From positions 418,420 to 482,419 of the forward strand of contig ONZQ02000009.1 in the NCBI GenBank assembly GCA_900312665.1: a stretch of DNA of 64,000 nucleotides, read 5' to 3'. Positions 1-12,138 of the stretch are shown here, in pieces; the stretch's first letter is position 1; every line of letters begins with the position of its first letter. Both the position numbers and the translations under genes were made by a program. The notes below the pieces were generated by a model. That model made no database searches. It saw only the letters and a program-made list of their open reading frames with translations, and was not told the origin of the DNA. Source of the DNA: Cephalotrichum gorgonifer. Lineage: Eukaryota; Ascomycota; Sordariomycetes; Microascales; Microascaceae.

Positions 1-1825
1 GGGAAGACAGCTTCAAGCCAATGCGATTCGTGTAAGCTCAGCAAGCTTCCTTCCCGAAGCTCAGACTAAGCTCTCGCCACCTGATCTTGTGAGTGGTTTT
101 ATCCCCCTTCTTCTTCTACTTCTTCTCTGGCGCGGTTCGCTGCGCCTCATTTCGCCAGGCCAGTTATTAAAACCTGTAAAAGGGCAAGAACGTTGGGCAA
201 CCCCCGTCACCTGGATAGTCTAGTTTGAGGGGTCCAAGGGTCTAAGCCCTGCAATACTTGGCAGTTCCGCCCCGCCTTGGGAAGGAACATGTGATGATGG
301 GCTCTCATTGAGCAATGACGTTTAGATTTGAAGGATCGATATTAGGGCGGACAAGTGTCTGCTTCGCCTCCCCATGGGAATTTGTATTTCCTGATGACTG
401 GAGTTGTGGAAGTACGACTAGAAAAATGCGGAAGGGTGTTGTTTGAGTGGGTTGACCCAAGAGATATGGTAATTAGATCTCCACAGGTGTCCGCTGAATC
501 CTACCTCTCTATCGTTTTTCCATCCCTTCTAGAAAGAAACACAAAAAACGGTAGATCAGAACCAAACCCTGTTTATTACACATGCCTATTGAGGCAATAG
601 GATGAACATACATACAAAGCTGTAGGTGGGATTAGTGCACTGCCCCCCTTTGACCTGGGTATGTTTGTTGTTAGTAATATCACTTGTCTCCGGTCTGCGC
701 GGAGTACGACACCGGCTCATGGAGGCGGTGGTTCATTGTGGAGGTGTGGAGCCCGGATTTGTGGATTCCGTGCGACATACAATAGGTGGAAGGAGCGAAT
801 GACCCCAGATTTGATGGTAAATGTAAGAAGTACTCGTTTGTTAGCGAGCCAATACCTAGCGTCGAACGTAAAGGGCAATTAGTTCATACCTTTTGAGGTC
901 CGTCGATTCAATCCATCTTGGGTTGATCTTCTGGCTGTGCGAATCCTATTACTTCATACCTGTACAGAGTACCCGTATTAGTTGACTTGGCCAGTGGGGC
1001 GAAGCCCAGGGCCTCACCACGCTCTCCTGGCCCTGCCAGGGGAGACTTAGAGGCATGGTCACTTGTTAGGCTGGATAGGCTGATCGGTGTCTGCCTGCGA
1101 CTGACATCATTCCAGACGGGCCCGGGTACTCGCTCCTACATGTACCTTGAAGGTATCCGGTGCGCCGCCAAGACTGCCCCGTATTGCTCGTACGAAGAAG
1201 AAGGCAGCATCCCGTATCCCGTACCAAAGGAGCCACTCAGCCCAGGACGTGAACCAAGCCTCCGTATCATATGATGGATGAATGAATACGCAAGCGATTC
1301 GGACGAGGATGCCGGTCCCAAGCTTTCTCCCCGCACTCAACCTGGTACGTACCGACACACACCGTTGGAGGTAGGTACTTTAGTCATAGAATAATATACT
1401 TCCAATCCATGTGCCCGCCGGGCAGTAGCCAGGGGTACTGTACCGAGAGGTGTGTGTGTGTGTGACCATCACCATCAAACGCCTAACATCGATTTGAGGC
1501 CGGCCGCCAAGCTGTAATCCATCCTGCCGCATCTTGGCTCACCCGTTTCGAGGAAACTGTACGCACTGGCCCCCCCCCTTCCCCCATGGGCAAATGATTA
1601 TATAGACCATCCGATACCCCCCCCCCATGAAACATCGGAAAATGTTATAATTCAAAGTACAAGTACCACATCTCCATCTCCATTTCCACCCTCCATCGCG
1701 TCACCCGATATTCGCGAAAGCTACAATACAAGTGATACTTTCTCAAGGAGATAGATTCCTTGACGACTACTATCCGAACTACATATCAACACTTTAACAA
1801 CAACCCAGCCCAACCCGACGACGCA
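1..1825. other. Intergenic / upstream of stomatin-like gene
   Basis: I see no supportable gene here. Open frames are short, lack family resemblance and mostly lack ATG starts. Near the right end are C-rich runs and a TATATA at 1599-1604, about 220 bases before the stomatin-like ATG, which could serve as its core promoter. Confidence 0.5.
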
Positions 1826-2953
1826 ATGTCTCAAGCATCCTCCGACCACGCCAACGGCGGCAAGCGACCCGCAGCCCATGCTTCCTCGGCCGAAGAGGGC
1901 GGCTTCCGCGCCCAACCCGCCATGGCCGTCCTGCCGCCGCGCGCGGAGGACCTGCAGGACAGCTACGCGACTGTCGTCGACAGCAACGCGGACCCCAAGG
2001 GGTGGTACGGGAAGATGAGTACGTTTGCGCCCCCTTCCAATTCTTCCACACGCTCAACGACGAGAGATTCGTCGTCGCCATAAAAGAAAACCTCCAAACT
2101 TACACTCTCCCTTCTCTTAGTCAACGGCATCGGCGCGGTCATCGGCACCATGGGCGCCATCCCTTGCTGCATCATCTGCCCGAACCCTTACAAGAACGTC
2201 AACCAGGGCAACGTCGGCCTCGTGACCAAGTTCGGCAAGTTCTACAAGGCTGTCGACCCGGGCCTCGTAAAGGTGAACCCGCTCAGCGAGCGCCTCATCC
2301 AGGTCGACGTCAAGATCCAGATCGCCGAGGTCGGGCAGCAGACGTGCATGACCAAGGACAACGTCACCGTCCAGCTCACCTCCGTCATCTACTACCACAT
2401 CGTCGCCCCGCACAAGGCCGCCTTCGGCATCACAAACGTCCGCCAGGCCCTCGTCGAGCGCACCCAGACCACCCTCCGCCACGTCGTCGGCGCCCGCGTC
2501 CTCCAGGACGTCATCGAGCGCCGCGAGGAGATCGCCGCCTCCATCGGCGAGATCATCGAGGACGTCGCCACCGGCTGGGGCGTCAGGGTCGAGTCCATGC
2601 TCGTGAAGGACATCATCTTCTCCCAGGAGCTCCAGGAGTCCCTCTCCATGGCCGCCCAGAGCAAGCGCATCGGAGAGAGCAAGATCATCGCCGCCCGCGC
2701 CGAGGTCGACGCCGCCAAGCTCATGCGCCAGGCCGCTGACATCCTGTCGTCCGCCCCCGCCATGCAGATCCGCTACCTCGAGGCCATGCAGGCCATGGCC
2801 AAGTCCGCCAACTCAAAGGTCATCTTCCTCCCCGGCGCGAGCCAGGGCATGCCCTCCGGCTCCCTCGCCGAGGCCCTCAGCTCCGACGGCGCCGGCGCTT
2901 CCGACCCGGGCTTCCAGCAGGCCATCAACGCGAGGGTCGTCGAGCACATCTAA
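1826..2953 (+). CDS. Stomatin-like SPFH/band 7 membrane protein
   Basis: Exons 1826-2018 and 2121-2953 join in frame across a 102-base intron (GTACGT donor, CTTAG acceptor) to give 341 residues. Residues 1-64 are a polar leader. Residues about 65-87 are a hydrophobic segment ending in a Cys-rich stretch (PCCIICPNP), as expected for the hairpin and palmitoylation region of stomatins. The SPFH/band 7 domain follows, with characteristic ERRE and coiled Ala/Glu-rich C-terminal parts. Stomatins form oligomeric scaffolds on the cytosolic face of membranes and modulate channels and membrane domains; the specific target here cannot be read from sequence. An internal ATG at 2150 gives a shorter frame but would skip the conserved hydrophobic hairpin, so the spliced form is preferred. 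It is convergent with NOP58. Confidence 0.88.
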
Positions 2954-3902
2954 GCTAACCGGTACCCTACTTGACACTCACGAACTTGCCTCCCCTCCTT
3001 GGGCCTGATTGACGCCTTTCGTTTTGGTCTTTGTTGTTTCTGCTTCTTGATACCCACATACCCCACAACCGTCGCTTCTTGCAGGTATTACGACAGGGAT
3101 GGACCCACCCTATAATGCAAGGGAGAAGATATGGAGAGAAAAAAAAAGGTAAAAATATACAAATCTGAAAGGACGGGGGAAGGATACGACTGTAATGTAT
3201 TTGGACTGAGGAGGAAAGGAACGATTCATACCCAGGGAAGGAAATAAGGGATTACCTATCCTGCTCTAGCTCACTCTAATAGTCTTCAATTTGCTCTTTT
3301 GCCAATGTGTGTTCTTGTGGGATCCGAATATACTCGAACTCGATATACCAGTGAATTCTCTACCCGGTAACTACGCTGGGAACATTGCTCTCACTTCTCC
3401 TCGACGGAGCCTGTTCTCGGGGTTAGTCCGAGTTCATGATGGCAGTTCATACACATGTCTATAGAGCGGTCGTGATAGTCCAGACACGCACAAGTCAAGC
3501 AAAACACCAAGTCGTATTGACCATCCTGCCCACGTCCCATGCATATCCTCTCTCAGGTAGTTCTTCTAGATAGCACACAATTTTGAAATTAGAAAAAAAC
3601 GAGTTAACGAGAAAAAATCCCTAGACGCCGTAGACGTAACAGCTACAGACAAAAGAGCAGATACCCCAACCTCAAACTCCAAAATGTTCCCTTGCCCCCT
3701 TCCAAACCCACCCCCCCATGTATGTCCCTCTCAGACCCGCAAAAGACGAGGGGATGACAAAAAACGGCGGTTCGACAAACGGGCGTACAAGACAGACAGA
3801 GAATACCCCTTTTTTCTAAGACACAACCAGGGCCTGGCAAGAAAACGAAGAGAAACCCGGGAAAAGAAAAGCGCGAGGGCAAAGAGAAGAAAAGAGACGA
3901 CA
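2954..3902. other. Intergenic, convergent 3' regions
   Basis: This is the space between the stops of the stomatin-like gene (+) and NOP58 (-). It holds A-rich runs (around 3139 and 3593) consistent with 3' UTRs and poly(A) signals. I see no gene. Confidence 0.6.
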
Positions 3903-5845
3903 CTACGCCTTCTGGCTCTTCTTCTTCTTGTGCTTCTTCTTCGACGAGCTCTCGTCAGCCTCGGCGGCCTCCTCCTCCTCAGCATCGTCGTCCCTCTTCC
4001 GCTTCTTCTCCTTCTTCTTGCCGTCCTTGGGCGTCCCGTCCGCGTTGAGCTCTCCCTTCTCGATCTTGCGCTTGAGCTTCTTGACTGATAGGCCCAGGCT
4101 CTCTGCTAGCTTCTCGTAGTCGGGCTCGGCGGTCTCCTCGGCGGTGGCCTTGCTCTTGGACTTCTTTTCCTTCTTCTTCTCCTTCTTCTTCTTGTCCTCG
4201 TCGACGTCCATGGCGTCCTCGTCCTCGCTGTCATTCTGCTCGAGGACCTCCTCAATTAGGGGCTTCTTGGGAGTGCCGTTGGCAACACCATCGGCACCTA
4301 CATTGTAGCCCCTGGTATCGCTGACGGCAAACGCATTAGCGCCCCCCTTGATCTGCCCGTCGGGACCGACAGCAACGCCCTTGGGAAGCATCGGCTTCCC
4401 GTCCAGTACGCGGAGTCGGTTCTCGAGCCTGGTGCGCTGGGTAATACCGAAGAGGCTCTTCTCCTCGTCATCCTGCTCCACGGCCTTGGTCGTCTCGTCC
4501 TCGTTGTCCTCGTTCATCAGCGGGCCTAGGGCGTCGATCCTGAGACCCAGGGCAGTCTTGGCAGCCAGCATACGCGCAATCTTACCCTTGACCTTCTGCG
4601 ACGCCTGTCCGACCAGCGAAGAGTTGTAGATAATACCGTACTTGGGCGTGTTGTGCTTCGTCTTAAGGGCACGGAAGAGCGCCTTCTCGGCGCCGAGGAT
4701 CTGGATCGTCGACGCGGGGGACAGGGCCAGGCTCTTCAGCGAGCCGGTGTGCGCAATCAGCTTCGCGCCGACGAGCCAGCCGACAAGGGCCGTGAGGTTG
4801 GGGGCAAGCGCCTGCATGCGGTTCTCCAGGAAGTTCGAGATCTGCGCCCTGTACTCCGAGTACTGGACGACCTGGGCCGCGAGGAGCTGCACGTTCTCGA
4901 TGTCCTCGTCGCTGATGTCCGTACCCATGCTAATCTCCGCGGCAGACTTGACAGCCTCGGCGATCTCCTCGGGAAGGCACTCCGTCAGATCCGCCTCGGG
5001 GAACCCGTCACGGCGGCCGGCAGTCAGGATGACACTGGAATAGGCGACGTGGTCGCTGATGAGCTTGCTCATCTCGGGGAAGTGCCACCCGTACCACTCT
5101 CGCGTCCTCATGGCGTAGACGTTTAGCTCGCGGTCCATGTCCTCGATAAGCTTGACGGCCTGGATAACCATCACGTCGACCTTGTCCGCGCTGAACTTCA
5201 ACTTGTGGCGATGCACCGAGTGACTTAGGCCAAGAGCGACCTTCTCAAAGGTGCCATGGGATTCGGGGATGAGGGAGTTGAGGTGCTCTCGGATGGCCCT
5301 GTAGATATCCTCCGTCTTGGGATCGTTCGAGGAGCTGGCATAGATGGAGGTGTCCTCGAACCCGGGGAGGGTGCGGATTCCGGTCGAGAGTCGGGGATCG
5401 GGGATGGCGATGGTGGCCTCGCCAGGGTCCTTGATGGTAGCGAGAAGCTCAGAGAGCGTCGGAGGAACCTTGCCGTTTACCAGGGCGGCCGCCTCCTCGA
5501 GGGCTATGGTAGGGCTTGAGAACTTCTCGAACGACTTTAGGCGTAGACTGTAACACAACAAAAACCCTGTCAGCCAGGAGCGACAAAGGCTGAAGATATC
5601 GAAGAGGCATTGTGATGTGGGTGCAGTTCCGTCAAGATTTACTCACGCTTCAGTAACAGCCTCCACCGAGGCCAACTTCGCCCGCAGATCATCGCGCTTT
5701 AGCAGCTTTCGGTCGGAGGCCTTGAACAGACCATAACTACACATAAACATTAGTACATATGTCCCTCGGCTGAGGCATTGGATCCAAGGATGGTGTCCTG
5801 AACTCACCCGGCCGGTGTGTCGGCGACGACGTATAGAGAAGGCAT
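3903..5845 (-). CDS. nop58: Nop58, box C/D snoRNP core protein
   Basis: Three exons on the minus strand, 5845-5808, 5736-5647 and 5547-3903, join in frame to 590 residues. The N-terminus starts MPSLYVVADTPAGYGLFKA, the Nop58-type opening. The central Nop domain (about residues 165-400) binds box C/D guide RNA with the 15.5K protein. The C-terminal tail (about residue 480 onward) is dense in Lys and Glu/Asp (KKEKK-type repeats), typical of nucleolar Nop56/Nop58. Nop58 pairs with Nop56 and fibrillarin to direct 2'-O-methylation and pre-rRNA processing in the nucleolus. The opening sequence and KKE tail favour Nop58 over the paralogue Nop56. It is divergent from VMA6 across about 560 bases. Confidence 0.95.
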
Positions 5846-6403
5846 CGCTGCTCAATGTGGGGGAACCTTCCCTCCTGGTTTGTGGGCGATTGTTGTTTCC
5901 TTCGGCTCGAGTGCTTGCTTCCCGAATTGACTGGGGACAGAGGTCGAAGCTGCTGTACCTGGTCGCGATGGTGGTGGTCAAGAGGAAGGTGCCAGGCCAG
6001 GAAAGAAATTTTGCTTGAAGCTTAGTGGATCTTTTCTCTATTTTTTTTCCCCAAGCCAAAATTTTCGGCTTTCTGCCGCTCTTCTGCCGCGCTCATGATT
6101 GGGGGGTGCGGGGCGGCGAGGTGGAATCGGATAAATAGATAATCCTGAGGAGAAATCCCGAGATTCTACCTAAGCCGTCTTAACAACATCCGACTTACAA
6201 CTGCCTTCACCTGTAGGAATATGCTCGCCTGCTGCCACTGCTGCCTCGCATTACGAAGTCACCCGCCAACTGGACGATAGTCCAACTTCTCGCAGGTAAA
6301 CACTATAGCTCTTGCATTAGGGGCCGTTCCTCATACCTCTTTCTCAGCACTCCGCGAAAGCCATTGCAATCCGCTCCGCGCATTTCGTCGACGCAGCTTC
6401 ATG
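5846..6403. promoter_or_regulatory. Shared upstream region of NOP58 and VMA6
   Basis: This 558-base stretch separates the two divergent start codons and must hold both promoters. No clear TATA box or strong motif stands out. A long frame crossing it on the minus strand is intron and leader read-through, not a separate gene. Confidence 0.45.
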
Positions 6404-7692
6404 ATGGAGGGACTTATCTTCAACTCCCATAGCGGGTATGGTCGCCCTCTCTCTATTCCACTGTCCCCGCCTGTACCATACGTGCCTCCTAACTGTTTCC
6501 CAGGTACCTCGAGGGTATCATCCGAGGCTACAAGAATGGCCTACTGTCGTCGGGGACGTATAGCAACCTTAAGCAGTGCGACACTGTTGATGGTATGCTC
6601 GACTTCTTTATCTACTATAATCCCAGGCGCCGCCTAACCTCTGCTCCATATTAGACTTGAAGCTACAACTCGGTCCCGCATACGGCGATTTCCTTGCACA
6701 GCTACCGCCGAACCCTTCTCCATCGAGCCTCGCTGCCAAAACCACTGAGAAGCTCATCTACGAGTTCCGATACGTCCGAGCCAACGCCGGGGAGACACTG
6801 GCGAAGTTCATGGACTATGTCACCTACGGCTACATGATCGACAACGTTGCCCTCCTCATCACGGGTACTCTGCACGAGAGGGACACGAGCGAGCTCCTAG
6901 AGCGGTGTCATCCACTGGGCTGGTTCGACACTCTGCCGGTTCTCTGCGTCGCGACAAACATCGAGGAGCTCTACAACAGTGTACTGATAGAAACCCCGCT
7001 CGCCCCTTATTTCAAGGGCAGCCTCAGCCACCAGGACCTCGACGATCTCAACATCGAAATCATCCGCAATACCCTCTACAAGAACTACCTCGAAGACTTC
7101 CACAGATTCGTCAACACCCACCCCGATTTGAAGGATACCCCCACCGCTGAAGTCATGACGGAGATGCTCGAGTTCGAGGCGGACCGGAGAGCTATCAACA
7201 TTACGCTCAACTCGTTCGGCACCGAGCTGTCAAAGAGTGACCGCAAGAAGCTATACCCCAACTTTGGCCGCCTCTACCCCGAGGGAACCCTTATGCTCTC
7301 GAGGGCGGACGACGTTGAGGGTGTGCGGTTAGCTCTGGGCGCTGTAGAGGACCTCCAGGAGTTCTTCACTGCTGCCCAGCTTGGTCGCGGGCCTTCGGGA
7401 CCCGGGAATACCGAGGGCCAGGAGGGAGGTGACGGGAGCCCCAAGAGTTTGGAGGACATGTTTTACCTCAAGGAGGCGAACATTTGCAAGTCTGTATTCA
7501 CACGCCAGTTCACCTATGCTATAGTTTACGCGTGGGTGAAGCTACGCGAGCAGGTACGTGCCCTCTCCCACCTTACCAGCCGGCCCCAATCTCTAACTCT
7601 CCACTCAGGAAATCCGCAACATCACCTGGATCGCGGAGTGCATTGCCCAAAACCAGAAGGGTAGGATTGGAAATTATATTAGTGTACTGTAA
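6404..7692 (+). CDS. vma6: V-type ATPase V0 subunit d
   Basis: Exons 6404-6435, 6504-6592, 6655-7553 and 7609-7692 join in frame to 367 residues, close to other fungal subunit d proteins. The start MEGLIFN and the conserved stretches KFMDYVTYGYMIDNVALL, RCHPLGWFDTLP and C-terminal NITWIAECIAQNQ are diagnostic. Subunit d sits on the cytosolic face of the V0 ring and couples the V1 stalk to the rotor for proton pumping into vacuoles and endosomes. A second ATG lies directly before the chosen one, at 6401; the family start (MEG) favours 6404. Introns follow GTATG..CAG, GTATGC..TAG and GTACGT..CAG. Residues about 238-255 form a Gly/Ser-rich loop longer than in yeast. Confidence 0.95.
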
Positions 7693-7945
7693 TGGGGGCA
7701 GTACACTTGTAGCAGCTGGACGGGGAATTTTGTGTCGTTTTTAGGTTATAGCCGTTGTCTACAGCGAATGAACAACGGCCTAAGGCGTAATGGTACTTTG
7801 TGTTTTCTAAGGCGGGTTCGCCTGAAGATTGGAGTAGAAGTAATAATTACACTTCCACGTCTATGATCATGTACAGATTTGGTGCTAGCCGAGAATACAT
7901 GCCTATTCTTACAGATGTAATCAAAACAAAAAACAAACCCCGCCA

Positions 7946-8973
7946 TTAGAACGAGATCTGCTCCTTCCACGTGGCTGGTGACAGCCCCAGCTTCTCCAGC
8001 ATGTGCGTCCACCTCTCGCTACCCCTCTCCTTCCTCTCCATGTACTGAAGGAGCTTCTGCCGCCGGTGGCAGAGGACCCTGAGGTTCCTCTTGTTGTGCT
8101 TGTCCTTGTAGCCCCTGTTCTTCTCCAGCTCCTGCGCGAGCTTACGTATCTTGACCGACAGGATGGCGATCTGCACCTCGGAGCTCCCCGTGTCGGGGCC
8201 GACCCTGTCGGGCATGGGGGTCTCGTTAGGGTGGATGGACTTGGGCTTGGGCGTGAGGACCTTGTCGGTGTTGTGCCGGCCGAACTCCTCGACGCACCGC
8301 CTGATGTTGGCGTGCTTGCGCATCTTGGAGGAGGCGTTATCCATGGACACAATACGGCGGAGGGCCTCGACGGCGCGCGCGTGGTTCAGCTCGTGCTTCT
8401 GCTGCGCCTCGGCCCTCGCCTTCTCGTCGACCTCGCCGGCGTCGAAGACGGGCTTCGTCAGCGTGTACGCGTGGGCGATGGCCTCCTCGAGCTCGTCCCG
8501 CGTGAGGAGGTGGTTGAGGATGTGCGGCGACGTGGGGAGCGGCCGCGCCTCCTCGAGCGGGTTCCCCTCCTCGTCCTTGGCGACCCTCGACAGGGGCTCC
8601 TGGCCGGCGGAGTCGAAGGACTCGACGAAGGGCGTCGGGATGCCCCAGACGGGGTGGCCCCATTTCCCGTCGCGCACCTGCTGGAGCTCGGCCTGGCGCT
8701 CGACGTTTGCGTTCTTTCGCTGCTGGATCTGGGCCCAGCGGTAGGGGTCGCGCTTAGCGAGCCTCTTCTTCTCCCATTTCGTGAGGCTGGCGGTTTGGGT
8801 GAGCGGGAGGAGTGGTGCGGATGCCGGCTTCGTGATGGCGGGTCGTAGGCACACTTTCCCGACGTTAGTATCCCCGTGGGATAGGGAGAAATAGGGAATT
8901 GGGGGTCCCGATGCTAACAAGACTTACGATTGAATGTGCCTACGCCAGGTAGGGTGGGTATTCTGGGAGGCAT
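7946..8973 (-). CDS. mrps28: Mitochondrial small-subunit ribosomal protein uS15m
   Basis: Exons 8973-8928 and 8853-7946 join in frame to 317 residues. The short first exon (MPPRIPTLPGVGTF) and following Arg/Lys-rich, Ala-rich stretch fit a mitochondrial presequence. The S15 domain lies in the C-terminal third: TGSSEVQIAILSVKIRKLA and RRQKLLQYMERKE are hallmark S15 motifs that contact the central domain of small-subunit rRNA. The long N-terminal half is the mitochondrial-specific extension seen in fungi. It is divergent from cytosolic uS2 and convergent with VMA6 (253-base gap). The second-exon acceptor (AAAG) is weaker than the others in this window but is the one that keeps the frame. Confidence 0.9.
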
Positions 8974-9390
8974 CGTGTGGTATAGCGGCAGGCCGGATGA
9001 TGCCCCATACGACGGATCGCTGCAAAAATTAGTTTCATGAGTCGCGCGACCCAGGCGTTCGTTGCTGGAAGTTCCCGACAGCCAAGAATGTGGCGTAGCC
9101 GTCGTTCTGCACGTGACTGTTATTGGCATGTGGCTCGTTGATGTTCAGCCACATGTCGAAGAGGTACGTACAGCTGACCTGACCGATTGTGATAAGGGTT
9201 TTTTGGCAGCCCACCCACAAAAGTCGGGTTACCAGGATATAGCGGGGCAGGGCCCCACAGCCGGAGGAAAATTGTCGACCGCCGGTGTGGAAAAGAAATC
9301 TGGTTGAAGCTCTCCTCCCATCACCACCACCACGAGATTTCCGCATTCGTTCCCTTTGTTCGAACACATCACCCATATCTCGTCTTCAAG
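8974..9390. promoter_or_regulatory. Bidirectional region between uS15m and uS2 genes
   Basis: 417 bases separate the start codons of a mitochondrial and a cytosolic ribosomal protein gene. A CACGTG hexamer lies at 9110-9115, and pyrimidine-rich tracts precede the uS2 ATG. Shared control of the two genes is an inference from the arrangement. Confidence 0.45.
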
Positions 9391-9976
9391 ATGGCTCCCG
9401 CTAACCTCCCCTCCATCTTCAACGCCACTTCCCAGGACATTGAGATGCTCCTCGCGGCTCAATGTCACCTGGGAAGCAAGAACCTCCAGGTTCAGATGGA
9501 GCCCTACCTCTACAAGACCCGCGTTGACGGTGTCAACGTGATCAACATCGGCAAGACCTGGTAAGTTTCTGCGTCTGCCGTCCTATGGGCGAGCGCTCGA
9601 TCTATCGGGACCATGGTGTGGAACGGCGCAAGAAGGGAGGGGAGGAGTTGCTGACGGGAATCCGACCTCACAGGGAGAAGATCGTTCTCGCCGCGCGCAT
9701 CATCGCCGCCATCGACAACCCGGCCGACATCTGCGTCATCTCCGCCCGTCCCTACGGCCAGCGTGCCGTCCTGAAGTTCGCCGCCCACACCGGCTCCGTC
9801 GCCATCGCCGGCCGCTTCACCCCCGGTAGCTTCACCAACTACATCACCCGCTCGTTCAAGGAGCCCCGCCTCATCATCGTCACCGACCCCCGCACCGACC
9901 ACCAGGCCATCAAGGAGGCCAGCTACGTCAACATCCCCGTCATCGCCCTCTGCGATACCGACTCGCCCACCGAGTA

Positions 9977-10007
<31 letters not shown>

Positions 10008-10477
10008 GGTCGCCACTCCATCGGTCTCGTCTGGTGGATGCTCGCCCGTGAGGTCCTCCGCCTGAGGGGTACCATCTTCAACCGCGAGACCGCCTGGGAC
10101 GTCATGGTCGATCTCTACTTCTGTATGTATTCCCCCTGGGCTCTCCTTTCTTATTATCACTCCTCTAGAGGAGGATGTTTTGCCGTTGGCAACAGTTGGC
10201 TAACTTGTTGCGCCCAATAGACCGCGACCCCGAGGCTGAGGCCGAGGACAAGATCGAGGAGAAGGAGGTTGTTGTTGAGGAGGAGGCCGCCGTCGTCGAG
10301 GCCGGCTTCAACGCTGGTGCTGACTGGGAGGCCGCCCCCGCTGGCTTCGCCGGTGCCGCCGCCCCCGGCTGGGACGCTGCTGGTGCTGAGGACTGGAGCG
10401 CCCCTGCTGCCGCTGGCACCGAGTGGGCCGGTGAGGCCGCCGCTTCCGCCGATGCTGCCAAGGAGGCCCAGTGGTAA
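9391..10477 (+). CDS. rps0: 40S ribosomal protein uS2 (S0/RPSA)
   Basis: Exons 9391-9560, 9674-10122 and 10221-10477 join in frame to 291 residues. The sequence is unmistakably eukaryotic uS2: LLAAQCHLGSKN near the start, then GRFTPGSFTNYITRSFKEPR and [20 protein letters not shown]. The C-terminal tail is acidic then Ala/Trp-rich and ends in EAQW, as in fungal S0 proteins. It is a structural component of the small subunit head/back region needed for late 20S pre-rRNA processing. Codon use is strongly C-ending, as expected for a highly expressed gene. Both introns have consensus GTAAGT/GTATGT donors. Confidence 0.97.
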
Positions 10478-12138
10478 ACGCTTCGAAGTTTTCTACCGGT
10501 AGTTGGTTGGGGCTCCAGGCATCCACTCTTCACCTCCCTCCTCCTGTGAACGGATGGGCAGCCAGTTTTCGACTCGTTTTTTTCTTTATGCGGTCTACCG
10601 GAGGAGCTACACTTTGGCAAGTACTAATGAGGGAAAGATACTCGCTCGCTTCTTATCCTGGGATTAGAGGGGGGTGAGGGAAAGCCCTGTGCGGCCAAAA
10701 GGGATGGACTTGATCGTTATCCCACTCCTTCCAGTGTCTCGTCACATTAAAAAAGCACAGTGTTGATTAAAAAGGCTGCTCTGTAGAAAACGGAAAGAAG
10801 GGTTTATACCAATGAAAGCAATGAGGAAAAGTTTTTACCCAATGAAGCTGTGCACATGAAAGGTTCAATATGTTAAATGTCGTGGGTTTCCAAGACCATG
10901 TTGCGTCTGCTTGTTATTCGCCAGGCTACCCGTTTGGAAGGATATGAACTATGCATTATATAGCTGGCCCGGTACATAGACCTGATGTATATCTGGGCGT
11001 GTATGTGGAGTAAATCTAAGGTGTATGTGGAGTAAATCTAAGCTGTACTCGAAGCGTCTCTCGATCAACTTTAAGTATGGTATGCCCGCTCCTACAGACT
11101 CCTCTCTACATCTCCTCCTGACGTTGAGGTGCTTTCCTTTGTGTGAATGGCCTTATTGAGCCTCTTTGGTGTCATTGAATGGTTGAGGGTGGGAAGGGGG
11201 CCGGGTCGAGGAGGGTACCTTGTCTTACAGGGGGAGTATAGCCAAGGCTCGGATCTATAGATGCTAAGTAGTATGATGGGGAGAGCTGATGAGGAAAGGG
11301 AGGGAAAACATCTGACGGATGAGAAAGAGACCGTACCCTTAGCAGCGGAGTCGTAGAGTCTCATAGCTTGGAGCATTGGGGTGTGTATCTCCCTATCCCA
11401 TAGTAGGAAGAGCGCAACGCCAGCAGATAAAGGGTATTTTAAGCCGTTAACTATACGCACCACTCCCTTCTTCCGACCTGGTACCCTCCCCCTTTCCTTG
11501 GACAACATGACTATCTCGCATTCTCCCCTTCCCCCCTCCTTAAGCCGCCGCTCGGAAAATAATATTGCTCCTAGGTATATTCCCCTGCTTCCAAACCCCT
11601 GCATATCCGTCCTCTCCCTCCTCCATGGCTATATCCACCATGCTCCGCCCCTCTCCTCTTGGATCAAGGCATCGAAAACCATAGCCTTACCTCCCTAACC
11701 CCTCCCCCCCAACCTCCTTCCCCAAATAGTAGCTATACTGGCCACCAAAACAACAGGTGGTGGTATCAGCGCACCTCAAGAAGAGAAAGGAACTGCATGT
11801 GGTATTATTAAAAAAAAAAGAGGATAAAACAAAAGGAATGGGAAAAGGAGTGACAAGGAGTAAGACGTAGTTATATCTAAAAAACCGCCCCTCTCCCCCT
11901 TTGCCCACCAACCCACATTACCCTATTCTCACCCCTCAAACATTAAGGGCTTGCTTGGTATCTTTCTGGCATTAGTCGTTATCGTTTCCATCATCATGTC
12001 AACCGTCCTATTCCCTTCTGTCCGCCCCGGGGTATTCGTTCCGATTCATTCCGTCTCGTTTTCGTACTGTTTTGTATCGTCCTCTCAAAGGAGCGTTTCC
12101 CCCACGTTAGTCGACGGTGGCATGACCTCTCGATCAGT
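10478..12138. other. Intergenic, 1.66 kb
   Basis: Convergent 3' space between uS2 (+) and the uncharacterised gene (-). It holds a 22-base perfect tandem duplication (10999-11042) and many short frames with no coding character. I see no gene. Confidence 0.55.
10999..11042. repeat. Perfect tandem duplication of a 22-base unit
   Basis: The unit starting gtgtatgtggag occurs twice head to tail (10999-11020 and 11021-11042) without mismatch. It is likely a recent slippage or a small direct duplication in intergenic DNA. Confidence 0.9.

Noticed and set aside
1760..2083. 107-codon frame starting at 1760 across the first exon of the stomatin-like gene
   Set aside because: It reads through a clear intron donor at 2019; the spliced form gives the conserved SPFH protein.
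2002..2739. 245-codon frame rich in His, Arg and Pro within the stomatin-like gene
   Set aside because: Compositionally artificial frame-shifted reading of the SPFH coding exon.
4653..5126. Long plus-strand frame inside NOP58
   Set aside because: It is an antisense shadow of the NOP58 coding exon, produced by its GC-rich codon bias.
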